This document shows positions 14,314 through 14,955 of a DNA stretch of 14,955 nucleotides, piece after piece (positions within the stretch are counted from its first letter, which is position 1; every line of letters begins with the position of its first letter). Both the position numbers and the translations under genes were made by a program. The notes below the pieces were generated by a model. The model did not search any database. It was not told the DNA's origin and was given only the letters and a program-made list of their open reading frames with translations. Where the stretch lies: the NCBI RefSeq assembly GCF_905212195.1, contig NZ_CAJMDQ010000064.1, forward strand, positions 1-14,955. The letters are read 5' to 3'. The stretch comes from an uncultured Anaerotignum sp. (GTDB lineage: Bacteria > Bacillota > Clostridia > Lachnospirales > Anaerotignaceae).

Positions 14314-14955
14314 ATGGGGCAAAAAGGCAGGAGAAAATGTGTTTTGGTATGTTTGCTGGCACTGACAGTGTTGGCGTGGGGCATGGTGGAGAAGGCAAGT
14401 CAGCCGGAGGCAGTGGTTGTGACCCAATTGGTTTCCTGGGGTACCCGTGGGGACTTGGTGCGCCAGACCCAAGAGAAACTGCGTGAGCTGGGGTATTATC
14501 CCGATACACCTGATGGCATTTTCGGCACCAAAACATACGAAGCCATTCGCCAGTTTCAGGTGGATAATGGCTTGAAAGTGGATGGCATTGCCGGCAGTGA
14601 TACCTTGTCCCGTCTGGGCATTTCCATTGGCACCGGCACCAGCGGCGTAGGGGAAACAGGCACCAGCGATTATGATGAGGATTTGTATCTTTTGGCATCT
14701 ATCATCCATGGGGAAGCCCGTGGGGAGCCTTATGAAGGTCAGGTGGCAGTGGGCGCGGTGGTGCTGAATCGGGTGGCAAGTCCCGACTTTCCCAATACCA
14801 TTGCAGAGGTCATCTACCAGCCCGGTGCTTTCGATGCAGTGGAGGATAAGCAGTTTTATCTGACACCCAATGAAACGGCTCTGAACGCCGCCAGAGATGC
14901 TCTTAATGGCTGGGACCCTACCAATGGTGCCCTGTATTATTGGAATCCCGTTACG
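14314..14955 (+). CDS. sleB: Spore cortex-lytic enzyme SleB (3' end outside window)
   Basis: The frame is open from the ATG at 14314 to the window edge (214 residues visible). The start follows AAAAGGGAAGGAG. An N-terminal signal segment (about residues 8-24) is followed by a peptidoglycan-binding domain (about 43-102: GDLVRQTQEKLRELGYYP, DGIFGTKTYEAIRQFQ, DGIAG), a Gly/Thr/Ser linker, and the start of the CwlJ/SleB hydrolase domain (from about 123). HGEARGEPYEGQVAVGAVVLNR contains the expected catalytic glutamate (Glu134 here). SleB is a lytic transglycosylase that degrades muramic-lactam cortex during germination. The end of the hydrolase domain and any ypeB partner lie beyond the window. 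Confidence 0.95.
   Translation, partial: MGQKGRRKCVLVCLLALTVLAWGMVEKASQPEAVVVTQLVSWGTRGDLVRQTQEKLRELGYYPDTPDGIFGTKTYEAIRQFQVDNGLKVDGIAGSDTLSRLGISIGTGTSGVGETGTSDYDEDLYLLASIIHGEARGEPYEGQVAVGAVVLNRVASPDFPNTIAEVIYQPGAFDAVEDKQFYLTPNETALNAARDALNGWDPTNGALYYWNPVT

Overview
The window comes from a Gram-positive, endospore-forming anaerobe, most likely a member of the Clostridia. The direct evidence is a run of sporulation and germination genes (gerA-type receptor operon, spoIIR, sleB), AGGAGG-type ribosome binding sites and moderate GC content. The combination of several stalk-domain ('copper amine oxidase N-terminal-like') surface proteins with a TolC-like protein recalls Lachnospiraceae/Anaerotignum-type genomes. 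That placement is a guess from memory, not a search result. All supported genes are on the + strand.

Left part (1-9674), surface proteins: three full-length paralogues of about 800 residues, the first cut by the window edge, run head to tail (1-2196, 2856-5261, 7191-9674). Where the N-terminus is visible they start with a Sec signal peptide. They share a long beta-rich body and end in two copies of the stalk motif. Codon use is extremely biased and the proteins are acidic and almost free of cysteine, so they look like very abundant exported proteins, plausibly S-layer or major surface-coat subunits. Copies 2 and 3 each have a near-consensus vegetative promoter, a leader of about 215-220 nt, a conserved leader element and a strong terminator. 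A TolC-family exported helical protein (5582-6784) sits between copies 2 and 3 with its own promoter and terminator. It appears to lack the strands needed for an outer-membrane barrel.

Right part (9675-14955), forespore and germination genes: after two tandem hairpins, a sigmaF/sigmaG-type promoter drives a tightly packed gerA-gerB-gerC germinant receptor operon with overlapping genes. A second, near-perfect sigmaF-type promoter drives spoIIR, the forespore-to-mother-cell signal that activates pro-sigmaE processing. The cortex-lytic enzyme gene sleB follows 21 nt after spoIIR and runs off the right edge. The block therefore joins forespore signalling (SpoIIR), germinant sensing (GerABC) and cortex breakdown (SleB).

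Most interesting structure: at both sporulation promoters an inverted repeat is placed so that its 5' arm lies upstream of, or just at, the predicted transcription start, while its 3' arm covers the Shine-Dalgarno region up to the start codon. Read-through RNA would fold and mask the ribosome binding site. RNA started at the sporulation promoter would lack the 5' arm and be translatable. This is an inference from sequence, but the arrangement occurs twice in 4 kb. No tRNA, rRNA, CRISPR array, insertion sequence or phage gene was seen.
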